Source: Azorinus chamasolen (lineage: Eukaryota > Mollusca > Bivalvia > Cardiida > Solecurtidae). Taken from it: a DNA stretch of 64,000 bases. Made by a program: the position numbers and the translations under genes. This document shows positions 25,082-36,489 of the stretch, piece after piece. Each line of letters begins with the position of its first letter. The stretch's first letter is position 1. Where the stretch lies: positions 17,943,743 through 18,007,742 of the forward strand of contig OY755240.1 of assembly GCA_963576725.1 (NCBI GenBank). The letters are read 5' to 3'. The notes under the pieces are model-generated. The model was not told where the DNA came from, made no database searches, and saw nothing but the letters and a program-made list of their open reading frames with translations.

Positions 25082-25182
25082 TGCAAACATAGTAGACCCA
25101 GATCAAGCGTATTGAAACAAATTTACAAACAGAGTAGATCAAGATCAGACAGCTTCTGATCAGGTTCTTGTCGATTTGCTTA
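25082..25182. repeat. Family C foldback with duplicated arm
   Basis: Two left arms (GCAAACATAGTAGACCCAGA and ACAAACAGAGTAGATCAAGA) precede one right arm TGATCAGGTTCTTGTCGATT. Confidence 0.65.
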
Positions 25183-25351
25183 TGAAATAATATACCGGTA
25201 GGTCTCATATATCATTAACTCTCCATGAAATCATTATCTCTTACACGAATATTCACGAAGAAGATCTAAAGGCTTTTTTCACAATGTTAACTTTTCAAAT
25301 AGATCATTGGCTCTGACAGATCAATTAGGATTAGATCAACCAAATTTCGCA

Positions 25352-25432
25352 AGCAAACAGAGCAGAACCTGATCAGACAGCTCTTACAGGAACTGTCGGA
25401 GTGTCCGATCTGGATCTACTCTATTTGCAAAC
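25352..25432. repeat. Family C foldback
   Basis: GCAAACAGAGCAGAACCTGA and CTCTTACAGGAACTGTC centre, closed by GATCTGGATCTACTCTATTT. Confidence 0.75.
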
Positions 25433-26303
25433 GCGTGTGAAGTCGTTTATATAAGAAGAGAAGGATTGGGAAATTGATTTAAAGGGAATTGGGTGTCTGC
25501 TGCAAACAGTGCTAAATTGTGTTTATTTATCATTTTTTATTTATTAAAGATTTCATGACCTCATGAATATTCATTAAAGGGATTACAGTGAAGCTAGACA
25601 AAAATAGTCGAATCTAAAGACATAAGTCTTCGGACTAAGCAATCAGAGCATATCCTGATCAGACACTTCCTGCGTGATTTGGGTTTACGCTGTTAACAAA
25701 ACGTTTGTATAGAATAATTTTCCACGAAGAAAAAGCCCATTAACCTACAGTGCTAGTCCTAATTAAGTCACATTTATAACAATATGTAGCATATATCCTT
25801 TTTTATAATTGTAGACCCAAGTCATCCGCTGCATCTCTAGTATAAATTTCACGGAAAACAGCCGTCGAGACAAAATGTAAATCACATCACATTTTCTTTA
25901 ATTTCTCGTCTTTTGGTAATTTAAATAATCCTATTTAGTCTCTGTTGGATTAGGAGCTACACCCATAGGCAGGGATACACCCATAGGCAGCACAAATTGC
26001 CATTTTAGCACTCAAAACGAAGCAGGAGTACATTACGTGCGATTCTTTTCTATACGATATCTAGTTCGACATTTATAGCGAATGTCACAAGTGACGTCAT
26101 CACAAGGGAGATAAGCGAACGACCAAAATCAGCCAGTGCTTACTTATCGGTGATATATGACAGCTGCTATGTGCGATATGACTGTATTTTTTTGTGTTTT
26201 CGAAACTTCGCCGTACAAGGTACCCATTTGTCAAATATTTACGAAAAAGTGTCCTTCCTGTTTACTTGACCTTTAAAAAGGATAAAATATAAATTTGAAA
26301 AAA

Positions 26304-26416
26304 AGGGTGGCATTTTTTCCAGTGGCATATATTCCAATGGCATTTTTCCAAATCAGGGTGGCATTTTTTCCAGTGGCATTTTTTCCGGTGGCATTTTTTT
26401 TCCAGTGGCATTTTTC
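26304..26416. repeat. Iterated AGTGGCATTTTTTCC block
   Basis: The phrase GTGGCATTTTTTCC(A/G) recurs about seven times, all in one orientation, with one 16-base gap. Like 23092-23152 it looks like one end of an element of the iterated-phrase type; no inverted partner is seen. Confidence 0.65.
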
Positions 26417-26449
26417 CGCACACCGCATTAAGCAGTCACTTGCCTTGAA

Positions 26450-27290
26450 AATGATACACTAACACTAATTCGATGTTTTTACGCGGAAACAAAATTTAGT
26501 CGATTTTTATTTTAAAAGAAGACAGAAGGAAACCCGGTAAGAAAACAAAAAAACATTTTTAAAAGCAAATTCTTTCAGCATAATAAATGTAGGTAACTTG
26601 GACATTCTCTATAGGACCCTGAAAGTTTAAAAAGATAAAAAAAATATTCAGATCAACCCTTAGCCCGCCGAGCGTGGCTTCCTTAATATTTACAAACAGT
26701 TTGTATACTGAACAGATGATGAGTTCCCCAGAGTGTTACTAGGGTCAAATATGTCTGACTCTCATTTTTCTGTTTGTTTTCAATGAACTAAAGCAATGCT
26801 TATTTCATTTATTTTGCAGACTACATTTTTTAAACGGACGATAATTCAGTATAATGAGGGTCAAATGTTTTGGTCATACATTAAAACAATGATCGCTTTG
26901 CGTGCTCTACAATGTACGGAAACTACCTTGGTGTTTCAGCGCAGGGGGTCATTGATTTATGGTCATCATTGTGTTAATTATTTGGTCATCAATAAAGTTC
27001 CGACAACTTTAAAGAAAGACTATCGGGTATTTCCGCTCTTTTGCTACTATCAAGATGTCACAGCTCATTGGTTCAGTATCTTTAAGACCCGCCCATTGAA
27101 AAGACATAATCCAATCAACTGTTACCTATAGGCATGCCAATCACCAATAATTGATATTGCTCTTCATAATTGATGAGCGGCCATCTATATTTCCCACAAT
27201 ATTAAATATAGAATGAATGGGTATTATGTATTCAAAATTTCTTCATATTGTACTTTAACCCTTTCCCTCATATGAACGTGTTTTCACGCG
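26450..27290. other. Intron, one unexplained 111-codon frame
   Basis: The plus-strand frame 26796-27131 is the longest non-repetitive open frame in this intron. It shows no domain, composition is like translated AT-rich DNA, and it is not conserved elsewhere in the window. Confidence 0.4.
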
Positions 27291-27293
27291 ATT

Positions 27294-27362
27294 GCAAACA
27301 GAGAAGGGTCTTCTCTGACCTCTTAGAGGAGCCCTCTGATCAGGGTCTACTCTGTTTGCTAA
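27294..27362. repeat. Family C foldback
   Basis: GCAAACAGAGAAGGGTCTTC against GATCAGGGTCTACTCTGTTT. The flank AACCCTTTCCCTCATATGAA recurs beside the copy at 29096. Confidence 0.75.
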
Positions 27363-27932
27363 TAGAATTTGATAGATATATTTCTTTGCTTTGTTAAATA
27401 GCTGCTATGTCCCCCCTTCCATATTTCATTTATAACTATTTTTGTCCATGAATATTCAGTAAGTATTGATATTTTGAATAAACATAGAACAGGGAAATGT
27501 TAAATAAAACAATCTCTATAAGCTTGAAATTGATGTCGGTGAGGGGTTGACGTTAGGTTTAAAACCAGTCAATGTTATTTTACATGTAAGTATTATTTTA
27601 AGAAATTTTTAATACAAGATATCCATCCATGCTATCAGATCGGACAAGGCCTTATAGACCAGTTATATTGAATTTGTCTGTTGTTGTCGTGGAGACATAG
27701 CATGCTACGAGCACCTGTGAATCAATACAGGGGCACTGTATTAAAATGAAATATTTATCATGTTTTAGACTTTGTTATAGTCTGATACATAATTAATAAG
27801 CCCATAATATATTTCCTCACCGTCCCTGTCCCTCTCTCTGTGTACAATTGTTGTTGTTTCTAAGACGTCCTCTCCCCCAAATAAACATTTACAATGATAC
27901 GCAATCACAAGGCCAGAAGGGACGTCAAAATC

Positions 27933-27962
27933 TCTCTCTCTCCGTCTCTCCCTCTCTCTCCG

Positions 27963-27997
<35 letters not shown>

Positions 27998-28146
27998 CCC
28001 TCTCTCTCTCTGTCAGTCTCTTCCACCTCTTACTCTCCCTCTCTGTCTGTTTGTCTGTCTGTCTGCGGCTGTCCCTATCTATCTGCCTCTCTGTGTGTCT
28101 CTCTTTCTGTCTCTGTCTCTGTGTGTGTGTGTCTCTCTCTCCCCCC

Positions 28147-28197
<51 letters not shown>
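27933..28197. repeat. (CT)n-rich microsatellite
   Basis: Polypyrimidine CT repeats with CTGT/CTGTGT variants; the cleanest (CT) run is 28152-28193. The overlapping serine/leucine-rich open frames on the plus strand and RE-rich one on the minus strand are repeat artefacts. Confidence 0.95.
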
Positions 28198-28311
28198 CGC
28201 AGATATGAATGGATTACGTATGGCTATCTATCATTTCAACTTTTATATTGGTAATGGAGTAATAATTTCCCCAGGACGAATGGCAATTTATGCTTGACAG
28301 ATCATATAAGA

Positions 28312-28376
28312 AACCAATGCACACCCTGATCATACAGCCTCTAAGAGCTGTCTGATCTGGGTCTTCACTGTTTTTA
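28312..28376. repeat. Family C foldback, short
   Basis: CCCTGATCATACAGCCTCTA and AGAGCTGTCTGATCTGGGTC are mirrored about a CTAAGAG centre. Confidence 0.65.
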
Positions 28377-29095
28377 AATTGCGTCAATATATGCTACTAG
28401 CATGAAAAGGGTTAATATGACTTAAATGAATAACATTACGATCGCAGCTTTGAACTCATCTGAAAGACAACGACATACCAATATTTGGCTATCTGTTATT
28501 TCAGGTGGCTCTATTATACAGAGTAATGATTTATGCAGGAGACTGCTTTGCGCCGTTTCAAAATAAATTATAATACAATAAGCTACAATAGTGTTCATCT
28601 TAATTCTGATATCAACTTAAATCTTGTAGCTGCACTACATGGTCGGTCAAACAAGAATAGCTGTAACAGTATAGATTATTAGTGTAGATGCGGTGTATTA
28701 CTGTATTAGTGTTGATGCGTTTCGAACTTTATAATTATTTAATCAACTGTTTGCATCTCTTCGTCGAATGATACCCAGTTCAACCCTTTACTCCATAGGT
28801 ACTCATTATAGTGCGTTAATCCATTCCTTCACTGAAAAATAGTTCCACTTGATACATTCATGAATATGCGCCATAAGAAATATTTCTATATCACAGTAGA
28901 CGGTAGCTTAAAGCAGGCTGAGAAAAACGCAAAATGGTAACATTCAGCCTGTTTTAATCAAACATCTGTCTTCAATACTGAACACAAACTATGGAGTAAA
29001 GTATTATGGTTTCAAAAAAAAGTATTTCAACAAATAATGGTTGGATACAACTCTCCACCCCTTTACCCTTTCCCTCATATAAACCTGTTTTCACG

Positions 29096-29170
29096 CATTT
29101 GTCAAGAGAATAGACCTAGATCAGACCGCTCCTAGAGGAACCGTCTGATCAGGGTCTACTCACTTTGCTA
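29096..29170. repeat. Family C foldback
   Basis: AGAGAATAGACCTAGATCAG pairs with CTGATCAGGGTCTACTCACT; the flanking sequence on both sides (TCATATAAACCTGTTTTCAC; ATAGAATTTTATAGATCTG) matches the copy at 27294, so the repeated unit is wider than the hairpin, about 250 bp. Confidence 0.75.
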
Positions 29171-29724
29171 ATAGAATTTTATAGATCTGTTTATTTGCTT
29201 TCCTAAAATGTCTACAATGCTCCACCTTCCATAATTCATTATAACTATTTTGTCCATGAATATTCAGTAGGTACATGTACATTTGTATTTAAATTTGGAA
29301 CACATATAGAACAGGGAAAGGGTTAGTACGCGCGTGGGGTCGAAACAAATATGACCGAGTGCTCCTGATATCTATAATCTCTGCGCTACGCATTTTCTGA
29401 AAATCAGATTGTGAAAACCATTACTGCTGATATTTTGTATCTATTTCTTTTTTCTCGAGCATTTACAGTCTGGTTACGTTAAAATCTGACTATAAATTGT
29501 AGTTTTAGCAGAAAGAAACCGTTTGAGTCTCGGGTTTTGGGTGAAGGCTATCTATATACGTATGCTATCTAATTTTATTTTGAATTCTAGATCTGACAGT
29601 ATATTCAATATGTGTTTCTTCAGTTGAAAAAAAAATGCACATGTGTATTTATATATACATGTAAGCTTTTGTATATATCTTATCTAAATAATTTATACCT
29701 AAATCGATTAAACGACTGCCAGTC

Positions 29725-29950
29725 ATAAAGGTAGTGTCCGCGGTGATGCCCCGCAATCCACGCTGATATCAGCACGGACAGCGATGGCTCGGCGGCGGTA
29801 ATATCCCGTAAGGTAAATTTCGGTCCGCGGTGGACACAGAATTTGTCCGCGGTGATCCATAAAAATTGTTCGTGCTGGAAATCCGCTCTCAAATAATTTT
29901 GTCCGCGCTGGTAAAACGGAAAACAAAAAATCCGCGTGGCTTGTACTGTA
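29725..29950 (-). repeat. CpG-rich dispersed element, copy 2
   Basis: Repeated GTCCGCGGTG and GTCCGCGCTGG words. The right end TCCGCGTGGCTTGTACTGTA is the complement of the left end of the copy at 17309. Body sequence between the two copies is only loosely alike. Confidence 0.65.
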
Positions 29951-30104
29951 GTAGTGTTTCACATTTCATACTCATAAACGGACTCAATAAACACAAGTGT
30001 GCATTTTTCTCTTTTATGAACCGGGGCGTTTGTTTTCGAATGATCTCCCAACTTTCATAACTTTGCAACCTTCAGTGATTTTTATAAAGGTATGGACCAA
30101 TATA

Positions 30105-30312
30105 AATATTCTGAAAATGGGTGATCCTTTGAAAGCAAAAGTAGAAATGCAGAATGAGAAAATTGCAGACTCGGTTTTATTGAGTCTGTTCATGAGTAGT
30201 AATTAAAAGTGCACCAACACTACTCACGCCCCCTAGCACCGGCTTAAGATAATAACATGAAAACTTTTGATCCCAAAGGACCAGAAAATATAACAACACT
30301 GAGAATGATGTA
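30105..30312 (-). repeat. Family B dispersed repeat
   Basis: Runs from TTCTGAAAATGGGTGATCC through TACTCACGCCCCCTAGCACC to ACAACACTGAGAATGATG; the GACGTTTTACG end is missing, and family A follows 25 bp later. Confidence 0.8.
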
Positions 30313-30329
30313 CACTATTTGTTTAGCTA

Positions 30330-30655
30330 GGGTGACTTTGAGATACGTGTGAGGTTAGGAACCGTGAACCGGTTTTAAGCCCCCGGTGGTGAATTTCCAA
30401 CTGATCGTTCCAAGGCGATACTCTCTTACCTTTTATTTTGTCTGTTTTTTTATTTGTACTTTTGCTTTTGTTCTTGTTTTGAATGTTTGTCTCTAGTGCT
30501 TATGCGTTTGTTAATGTGTTCTGTGTTCATCTCGTGTGTATGCGTGTGATTGGGTGTGTGACTGTATGTGAGTGACATACTATCAATCGAAGTTGTGTAA
30601 GTGGTTGCGTCTTGTATGTGGCTTTGCCTGCTTGACTTTACTACTTATTCATACA
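30330..30655 (+). repeat. Family A dispersed repeat
   Basis: Blocks AGGGTGACTTTGAGATACGT, ACCGGTTTTAAGCCCCCGG, CTGATCGTTCCAAGGCGATA and GCTTTGCCTGCTTGACTTTA are all present in order. Confidence 0.85.
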
Positions 30656-31229
30656 AATAGTGACAAAAATCAATATGGTGCATTTTCTGGGACAAATCCT
30701 GGTACAGTTGTATTATGTTATAAGTTTTATGATCACATATAACACATTGATTGCGTTAGTTATACTATTTTTGATGAAATCATATCAAAAATGGAATGAT
30801 AGAATTTTCCGATTATGCAACAATTACATCGGCACATTATTTGTTCTTCCACATGTAACTTCATATTCATGAAACCAGAAGACTTGCATTATATATCAAA
30901 TAAAACAAAAGCAAGTTTCTCAGTTGATAACTTTGTACTTTATAACCTGTTACTATTCAGATATCGCTAATAATGACCTGAAAATGTGCAGCAAAAAATA
31001 ATGCTAATGCATTACAGTCACAATATTCACTTTCTGCATATAAATGTTGCAGAACTTCATAACAAATAAGGATATGTGCTTGAAAGTTTGAGAACCCCTG
31101 CAAATAGAAAATGACAGATAGAAAAAATAAACTTGCTTTTTTTTAATTAATTACATATTTAAAAAAAAAACAGTTTTCTAAAGAATCGTCACATGTCCTG
31201 CCCATCAGGCCATTTTATGAAATACAACA

Positions 31230-31925
31230 ATTGTAGATGACTGCTTGAAATCAGAAGAATCAACTCAAAAGGCGAAGCTAATAGCAGATAATCTACAATT
31301 GTTGTTGAAAAAGAGTGATTTCAGGTTGACAAAATGGATAAGCAACAGCAGTGAAGTTCTAGAGGCCATCCCAGAAGCTGAATATGCGCACTCTGTCATC
31401 AACTTGAATCCTTGTGACACACTGCCTTGTGACCGTGCTTGTGGAAGGTCGACAAGTACAAAATTGTATTCAGAATAAGGTTTCAGGCATTACGATAATT
31501 CAGAATTTATGCAGGCTGGATGTTGGTTGGGATGACCAAACAGCAAACAATTACGCAAATGAATGGCAGGAATGGCTTTCCACACTACCGCAAATTGGGA
31601 ATATATCAGTAAACCACTGATTTCGTCCACCAGAGTTAGACACATTTGAGAATGCTCAACTAAATCTGTTTTGAGACGGATCCGAGCTGGGTTATGGAGC
31701 ATGTGCATAATTACACTTAGTAGATATACACACAGCATTGCATGCTCCTAAGTCACGAGAAAATCTCGTCTTGTTCCTATACACAGTTCTCTATTCCAAG
31801 ACTTGAGCTATCTGGAGCAGTTGTTGCTTGTCACCTTTGCGGTATGTTCAAGGATAAACTTGAAATAAGGATTGACAAAGTTACCTCTGGAAAGATTCCA
31901 CAATAGTGTTAGGGTATATTACTTC
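31230..31925 (+). pseudogene. BEL/Pao retrotransposon pol fragment
   Basis: Fragment of an LTR-retrotransposon polyprotein. It starts at the RT catalytic box (VDDCLKS, at about 31231), continues KAKLIADNLQLLLKKSDFRL, TKWISNSSEVLEAIPEAE, then after an internal deletion near 31455 reads NLCRLDVGWDDQTANNYANE and WQEWLSTLPQIGNISVN. Past a stop at 31618 it resumes with FRPPELDTFENAQ, ELGYGACAYLRLVDIH and SIPRLELSGAVVAC, the entry to the RNase H domain. This order is characteristic of Pao/BEL pol. Stops, a frameshift and truncation by family B at 31918 make it dead. No LTRs found. Confidence 0.85.
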
Positions 31926-32195
31926 ACAACAGCAGGTGTTAAGTTTTTCTATGGCGGCTGTACAAAGTCGCCCCGTACTTCATTCTCAGTGTTGTTATAT
32001 TTTCTGGTCCTTCGGGATCATTAGTTTTGACGTTAATCGTTTTGAAAATTGAATACTGCTTAAGTCGGTGCTAGGGGGCGTGAGTAGTGTTGCACGTTTA
32101 ATTACTACTCATGAACAGACTCGATAAAACCAAGTCTGCAATTTTCTCTTTTTGCATTTCTACTTTTGCTTTCGAAGGATCACCCATTTTCAGAA
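31918..32195 (+). repeat. Family B dispersed repeat, near full length
   Basis: From CTTCACAACAGCAGGTGTTA through GTCGCCCCGTACTTCATTC, CTTAAGTCGGTGCTAGGGGG to TTTCGAAGGATCACCC. Truncates the BEL/Pao fragment. Confidence 0.85.
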
Positions 32196-32369
32196 TACAT
32201 ATTAAGAATGAGTCTAGGAGATCCACGACCTTTGTTTGGAATAGCGTAGCTGTGTGATCAAGACTCAAAACTCAATATTTTAAGACTCATCACAAACTTT
32301 GCCTATTAGAAGGCTGACATTAAATCGTTCACAACTCACGCTTTAAGTCATTCGACCTTCACAGCAGCA

Positions 32370-32665
32370 AATATATTTATATGGAAAAATAGTCAAACAG
32401 GGAGAGCCACACACGAAATGACACCGCACCAAACACCATCTAACAAGAAACGGTAAAGCCACAAGACAAAACATAACAGGACGCATATCAAGACGAAACA
32501 CATTAAACATTGAGCATATTAAACAACAAAATTGACCGTAGGCTGAAAGCAAGAGTGCCGCCTTGGTACGGCCAGCAGTGACAAAAAGGGCTACTGGGGG
32601 ACTTAAACCTGGTTTACGGGTACCCAACCTCGTCCTTATCCCACTTTCACCAAAGTCAAAATGTA
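32370..32665 (-). repeat. Family A dispersed repeat (subfamily with TTTCCATAT end)
   Basis: Begins ATATGGAAAAATAGTCAAAC, includes GCCACACACGAAATGACACC, a TTGGTACGGCCAGCAG block and CTTATCCCACTTTCACC. Its closest relative here is the copy nested in the Penelope-like element at 60697. It lies about 1.1 kb 3' of the module 3 c exon. Confidence 0.8.
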
Positions 32666-32849
32666 AATAAAATTCCCCCTCCATATATATTGCTAATATG
32701 TATGAAATTTGGGTAATTTCATGGTGGGGAGTGTAAGATACGTAGCCCGATCGGACGTTAACATCGTCGATAGGGCGCGTCGTAACGTCACATCGCACTG
32801 CGTACTTTCAATACATGACGTCACGTCAGCTTTGTGTGATCAACGGTGA

Positions 32850-33811
32850 TTGTATTTAAAAACTGAGATCAAGTTTATGGAATTTATAGGAGGATTTGTC
32901 AACCGGAGATTGGAATTGTCGGTTAGTATAGTTTATCTCATTTATATCCATACATTCAAAACAGTTATTTTCATTTGTCTCTTCATATTTATGAATAAAT
33001 TATTACTTGCTAGATTAATATGATACATATGCAGTGCTGGATCGCATTTAAGACAGTTTGCATTATAAAACACATACTATTTACAGAATTTTATTGATTA
33101 TTTTAGTAAATTAGTATTGTCTAATTACATTGTACGTGAGCAAGAATCCAACTGCGTGTGTGCGTACATATGTGTGCGTGCGTGCGTATGTGTGCGTGCG
33201 TGGGTGTATTTGCTTTTCAATCTGGAATTGTATATTTAAATTTGGCGATTTCTATTTCAGAGAATCGCTAATTAGAATAAAATTGTAACGGTGCTTCCTT
33301 GAGTCCGTTATAATTAAGACATCCTCAACATGGTTATGCTATGATTCTGTTTATCTTGATTCATCGCATTTTATCACAATGAGGAGACGGACACTTTACA
33401 TAATCCGTTTGTTTTAAAAGTACAGGGAAACAACATTCAAATCCTTATTAAACTGTTTGCAAACATTCTCCGAGATAAACTCTTAGTTAGTGATTTAAGA
33501 TTATAAAAGTGTGTTCCCTCATTAGAATACAAAAGACCTTTCTTTATACAGACAGATATACAAAGGAGGTAAATGCGAGTGTATACGTTCTTAAATATAA
33601 AGCAATACCATCATGTTCGTAAAGATAATAACAAACTGAAAGTTTTAAAGAGAAACATAATCGGTTACTAGTATTCGATAAATTACCAGCAAACACGTCT
33701 TACCGTATATATACTATACATACGTCCAACACTTGTAAGAGACACTAATTCAATCCGTCACCCTCAAAGAGGTATCTCAGTTTGTGCATGTATATCGAAC
33801 AATAGACTTAC
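32850..33811. other. Intron 3' of module 3, nothing recognised
   Basis: Contains a short GTGCGTGC run near 33160-33205. No further exon found after the c exon donor at 33811. Confidence 0.45.
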
Positions 33812-34041
33812 ATTTGGGATCCGAAAAGAGACTGGACGTCATCGATCTGTGTTTCAACATGTGCAGACATTAACAGTAATGCTTTGCAGAGTAAAGTCTG
33901 GCATTCAATTTGTAACACTGCCTTTTGATTTGTTTTATACAGTGTATAGATGATTTTCAATGCTTTCTGTAGCCTTGCCTCTGGTTGTTCAGTTGCAAGA
34001 GTTCGTATTAGTGCTTCAGCTAACCGTTGGCATGATGTACC
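33812..34041 (-). CDS. Internal exon, module 3 type c
   Basis: 230-nt exon with acceptor TTATTTAACAG and donor GTAAGT, phase 0 in and phase 2 out. It is open in the expected frame although no methionine marks it. The peptide includes LAEALIRTLATEQPEARLQK, ALKIIYTLYKTNQKAV and CQTLLCKALLLMSAHVETQ. The TLLCKAL core matches TILCKAM in module 1 and TMLCKAM in module 4. It lies 489 nt below its b exon. Module 3 totals 609 nt, 203 codons. The next exon downstream is almost 20 kb away. Confidence 0.84.
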
Positions 34042-34530
34042 CTGTTAAATAACAAATTCATATTATAAAGTTGTGGTCATGGATCAAAACACCGAATATT
34101 TACTTCTTCGTTTGAATCAAAACGTACGGAAGGATACAGAATGTGCTGGAAATATAATGTAGCTACATCTACTCACATATTTGCCAAGTCAGCAAAGTGT
34201 TTTAATGGTTACTTGTTCGTAGGTAACGCGGAAATAGTCGATACACCAAGACATGGCAATATATCATATAGGTATTAAAGCCAACTTGGATATTCAGTAC
34301 ATTTACATATATGGTTAGTGACCATAATCGGAAAGATCATATTATTTATCATTTTATTGTTCTACATATCACTCACATGTAAAAATCAACAGATAAGCTA
34401 TTTACTTAACTAATAAACAATGATTAAAGTACGAAACTGTATCCTCATGGCATTATTTTATTTATGATATTATTTTATCTATCAATTTATTCAGCTCAGT
34501 AACTGTGATAAAAGTACATTTAATCTTTAC

Positions 34531-34714
34531 CTTTTTATCTTTTGAACTGGAGTTACTGGTACTGGTGATTTTTAAGCATGCCTCAAATGGCAATATCCTT
34601 CTATCAATCGCAGATAACATGTCTTCTGTTGTCACATGTAATAGAACATCAGTTGCCAACGCGGGTTGTTTTGCGAATATTGGTGACATTTCCATTAATT
34701 TTATGTGTGACAAA
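34531..34714 (-). CDS. Internal exon, module 3 type b
   Basis: 184-nt exon, the same length as the b exon of module 5. Acceptor is CGTTATTTTCAG and donor is GTAAAG. One leading base, 61 codons, phase 0 end. The peptide reads IKLMEMSPIFAKQPALATDV then RRILPFEACLKITSTS and ends in a serine and lysine-rich tail (SSSKDKK). It shares PIFAKxPxxxxxV with the module 2 b exon (PYFAKNPTISKAV). Confidence 0.78.
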
Positions 34715-35039
34715 CTGAAAATAACGATATATACATTTATAAACCTACATAATAGAACTGGAATGGAAGCAAACGCTGCAACAAAAAAATTCAAAGCAAA
34801 CCCCAGAAACATTGCGAGCCCATCAACATACAGCTTTCAACCTCTCCCATCCCTTTCATGTTCAACGTCGCAAACACCAATAACCTACTATAGTTGGATT
34901 CATTCAAGGGTACTTCGACAATGGATCAGTTAGGTCGGAATTAATTTCGCAGCGACACTGCATATGTAGAGTAGCGATAGCATACCACCAAGGAGCTTAA
35001 GATGTACATAAACTCATAAACATGCATACACATTAACTT

Positions 35040-35182
35040 AAAAAGGAGACCACACATCACAAAACATAAAAACGGGATGCATACAAATGTATCGCCTCGT
35101 AACGGTTAATAGTAAAACTACCATTGGGGCTTAAACCATGGTTAGGAGCCGAGTCCAATCTAACACTTATTCCATACCCATG
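35040..35182 (-). repeat. Family A fragment
   Basis: TATCGCCTCGTAACGGTTAA, ACCATTGGGGCTTAAACC and CTAACACTTATTCC match the family core on the minus strand. Confidence 0.6.
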
Positions 35183-36489
35183 CATTCAGACGAACGGTGT
35201 ATATGAATACAATCTACCACTCTAACTACCCAATACGTCGAGCACATACGTTAAAAGTGCAAGAAATCTACTCTGAAGTCGAACTTCAAAACCATTGCGG
35301 AAGCTGGAGCAACTGTACAGAAAGCATAAGAAGTACAACAGCATGTAAAACATACACATACCCAATAACTTCATTTCGTCTCTGTTGATAGGGGTTCATT
35401 ATCGTATATAATAACAACGAGGATATCATCGTGACTGATTGAACAGGAATAAACCACCAAACTTGTCTTATTGATAATGTATGTATAAGAAAGGCGGCTA
35501 TTGTTGAATGGCCTTCATTGACTGTCTCTCGTTAACATTGTTCCTCATACGCGCGAGAAATCGCGAGTTTGCTTATCACCTTATGTAGTCGAGAAAACGC
35601 GACTTTGCTCATTCCCTGATAGATGCTTGTTTGTGCGGGTATATCCACTATCGTATATTAGCGAGTTTGCGCTTGTCCAATATGTAACATCTAATATCTC
35701 ATTTAAATTTCTACATCTGGATGCCAACACATTTAAAGTGTGTTAATATATCTTTTGAAATCCCAAATCTTACAATAGTGTTACTACAGACAAATATCGC
35801 AAAAAAGAGGCTGAAGCCGAGTGGTATTTTTTATAAGGTCGGCGATCATTGTAATACATGGTATAATACTATTTGTCATTATTCAGAAAGTACGAATTAT
35901 GCAGATAAATGATCACACAAAACATTTCCACTGTCGCCAAGGTCATAATCTAAATAATAATCAGTTTAGATCTGGATGAAATGGCAAGCTCCTTGGCGTC
36001 TCATTTACATCAAATCTGTTTTTAAAAAGATAGCATAATGAAGAAAGCTGAATTTGTGTACACTAAGATCAATAACTATTAAACTTTGGTTAAGACATAA
36101 TACATGCAAATAAGACAGATATCAGGAAAAGCGGGTTGGCGTCTGATCAGGATCTACACTGTTTGCTGGGTCACAGGAATGACTAAAGCCGAGTCTGGTG
36201 ATTTTCAAACCCTGTGTTCGAGATGCAGCTGATCTGACTCTTAACTGTTTTAAATGCAACAAATCCTCCATTTTCCTGGAGCCCGACTCAAATGTATTAT
36301 GAAACTGAAATGTTTCAAGGGAAAATCAATAGCAAACATATATCTCAGCATATCTTGATACAGAAACAATTTTATTTATTCAATTCAGTAAACATACAGA
36401 TAAAATTGTTTTCCGTTTATTATCAGTTAAAGGCATTCATTTAGGAGCCTGCTGGACGGGTTCAATACCTCATATTCTTATCAAGCACC

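Larger units (their letters stand above)
23156..26276. mobile_element. TTAA-bordered pair of long inverted arms
   Basis: TTAAAGGTCAAGTAAACAG at 23156-23174 is exactly complemented at 26258-26276. With TTAA as target duplication the inverted repeat is AGGTCAAGTAAACAG. About 165-200 bp further in, both arms carry TCTCCCTTG-(n)-TGACGTCACTTGTGA, again inverted (near 23310-23345 and 26085-26115). Between these, arm sequence is diverged. Either one 3.1-kb element filled with later insertions or two solo copies in opposite orientation. Confidence 0.6.

Noticed and set aside
26796..27131. 111-codon plus-strand frame as a gene
   Set aside because: No domain, no paralogue in the window, composition as expected for AT-rich non-coding DNA; noted only as intron content.
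27765..28297. RE-rich and LS-rich open frames up to 149 codons
   Set aside because: Low-complexity translation of the CT repeat; no domain and no splice context.
32343..32798. 151-codon minus-strand frame
   Set aside because: Mostly family A repeat read through; other copies of the repeat are not open in this frame.
34505..34933. 142-codon plus-strand frame
   Set aside because: Overlaps the module 3 b exon in antisense; the minus-strand exon has paralogues and splice sites of conserved phase.
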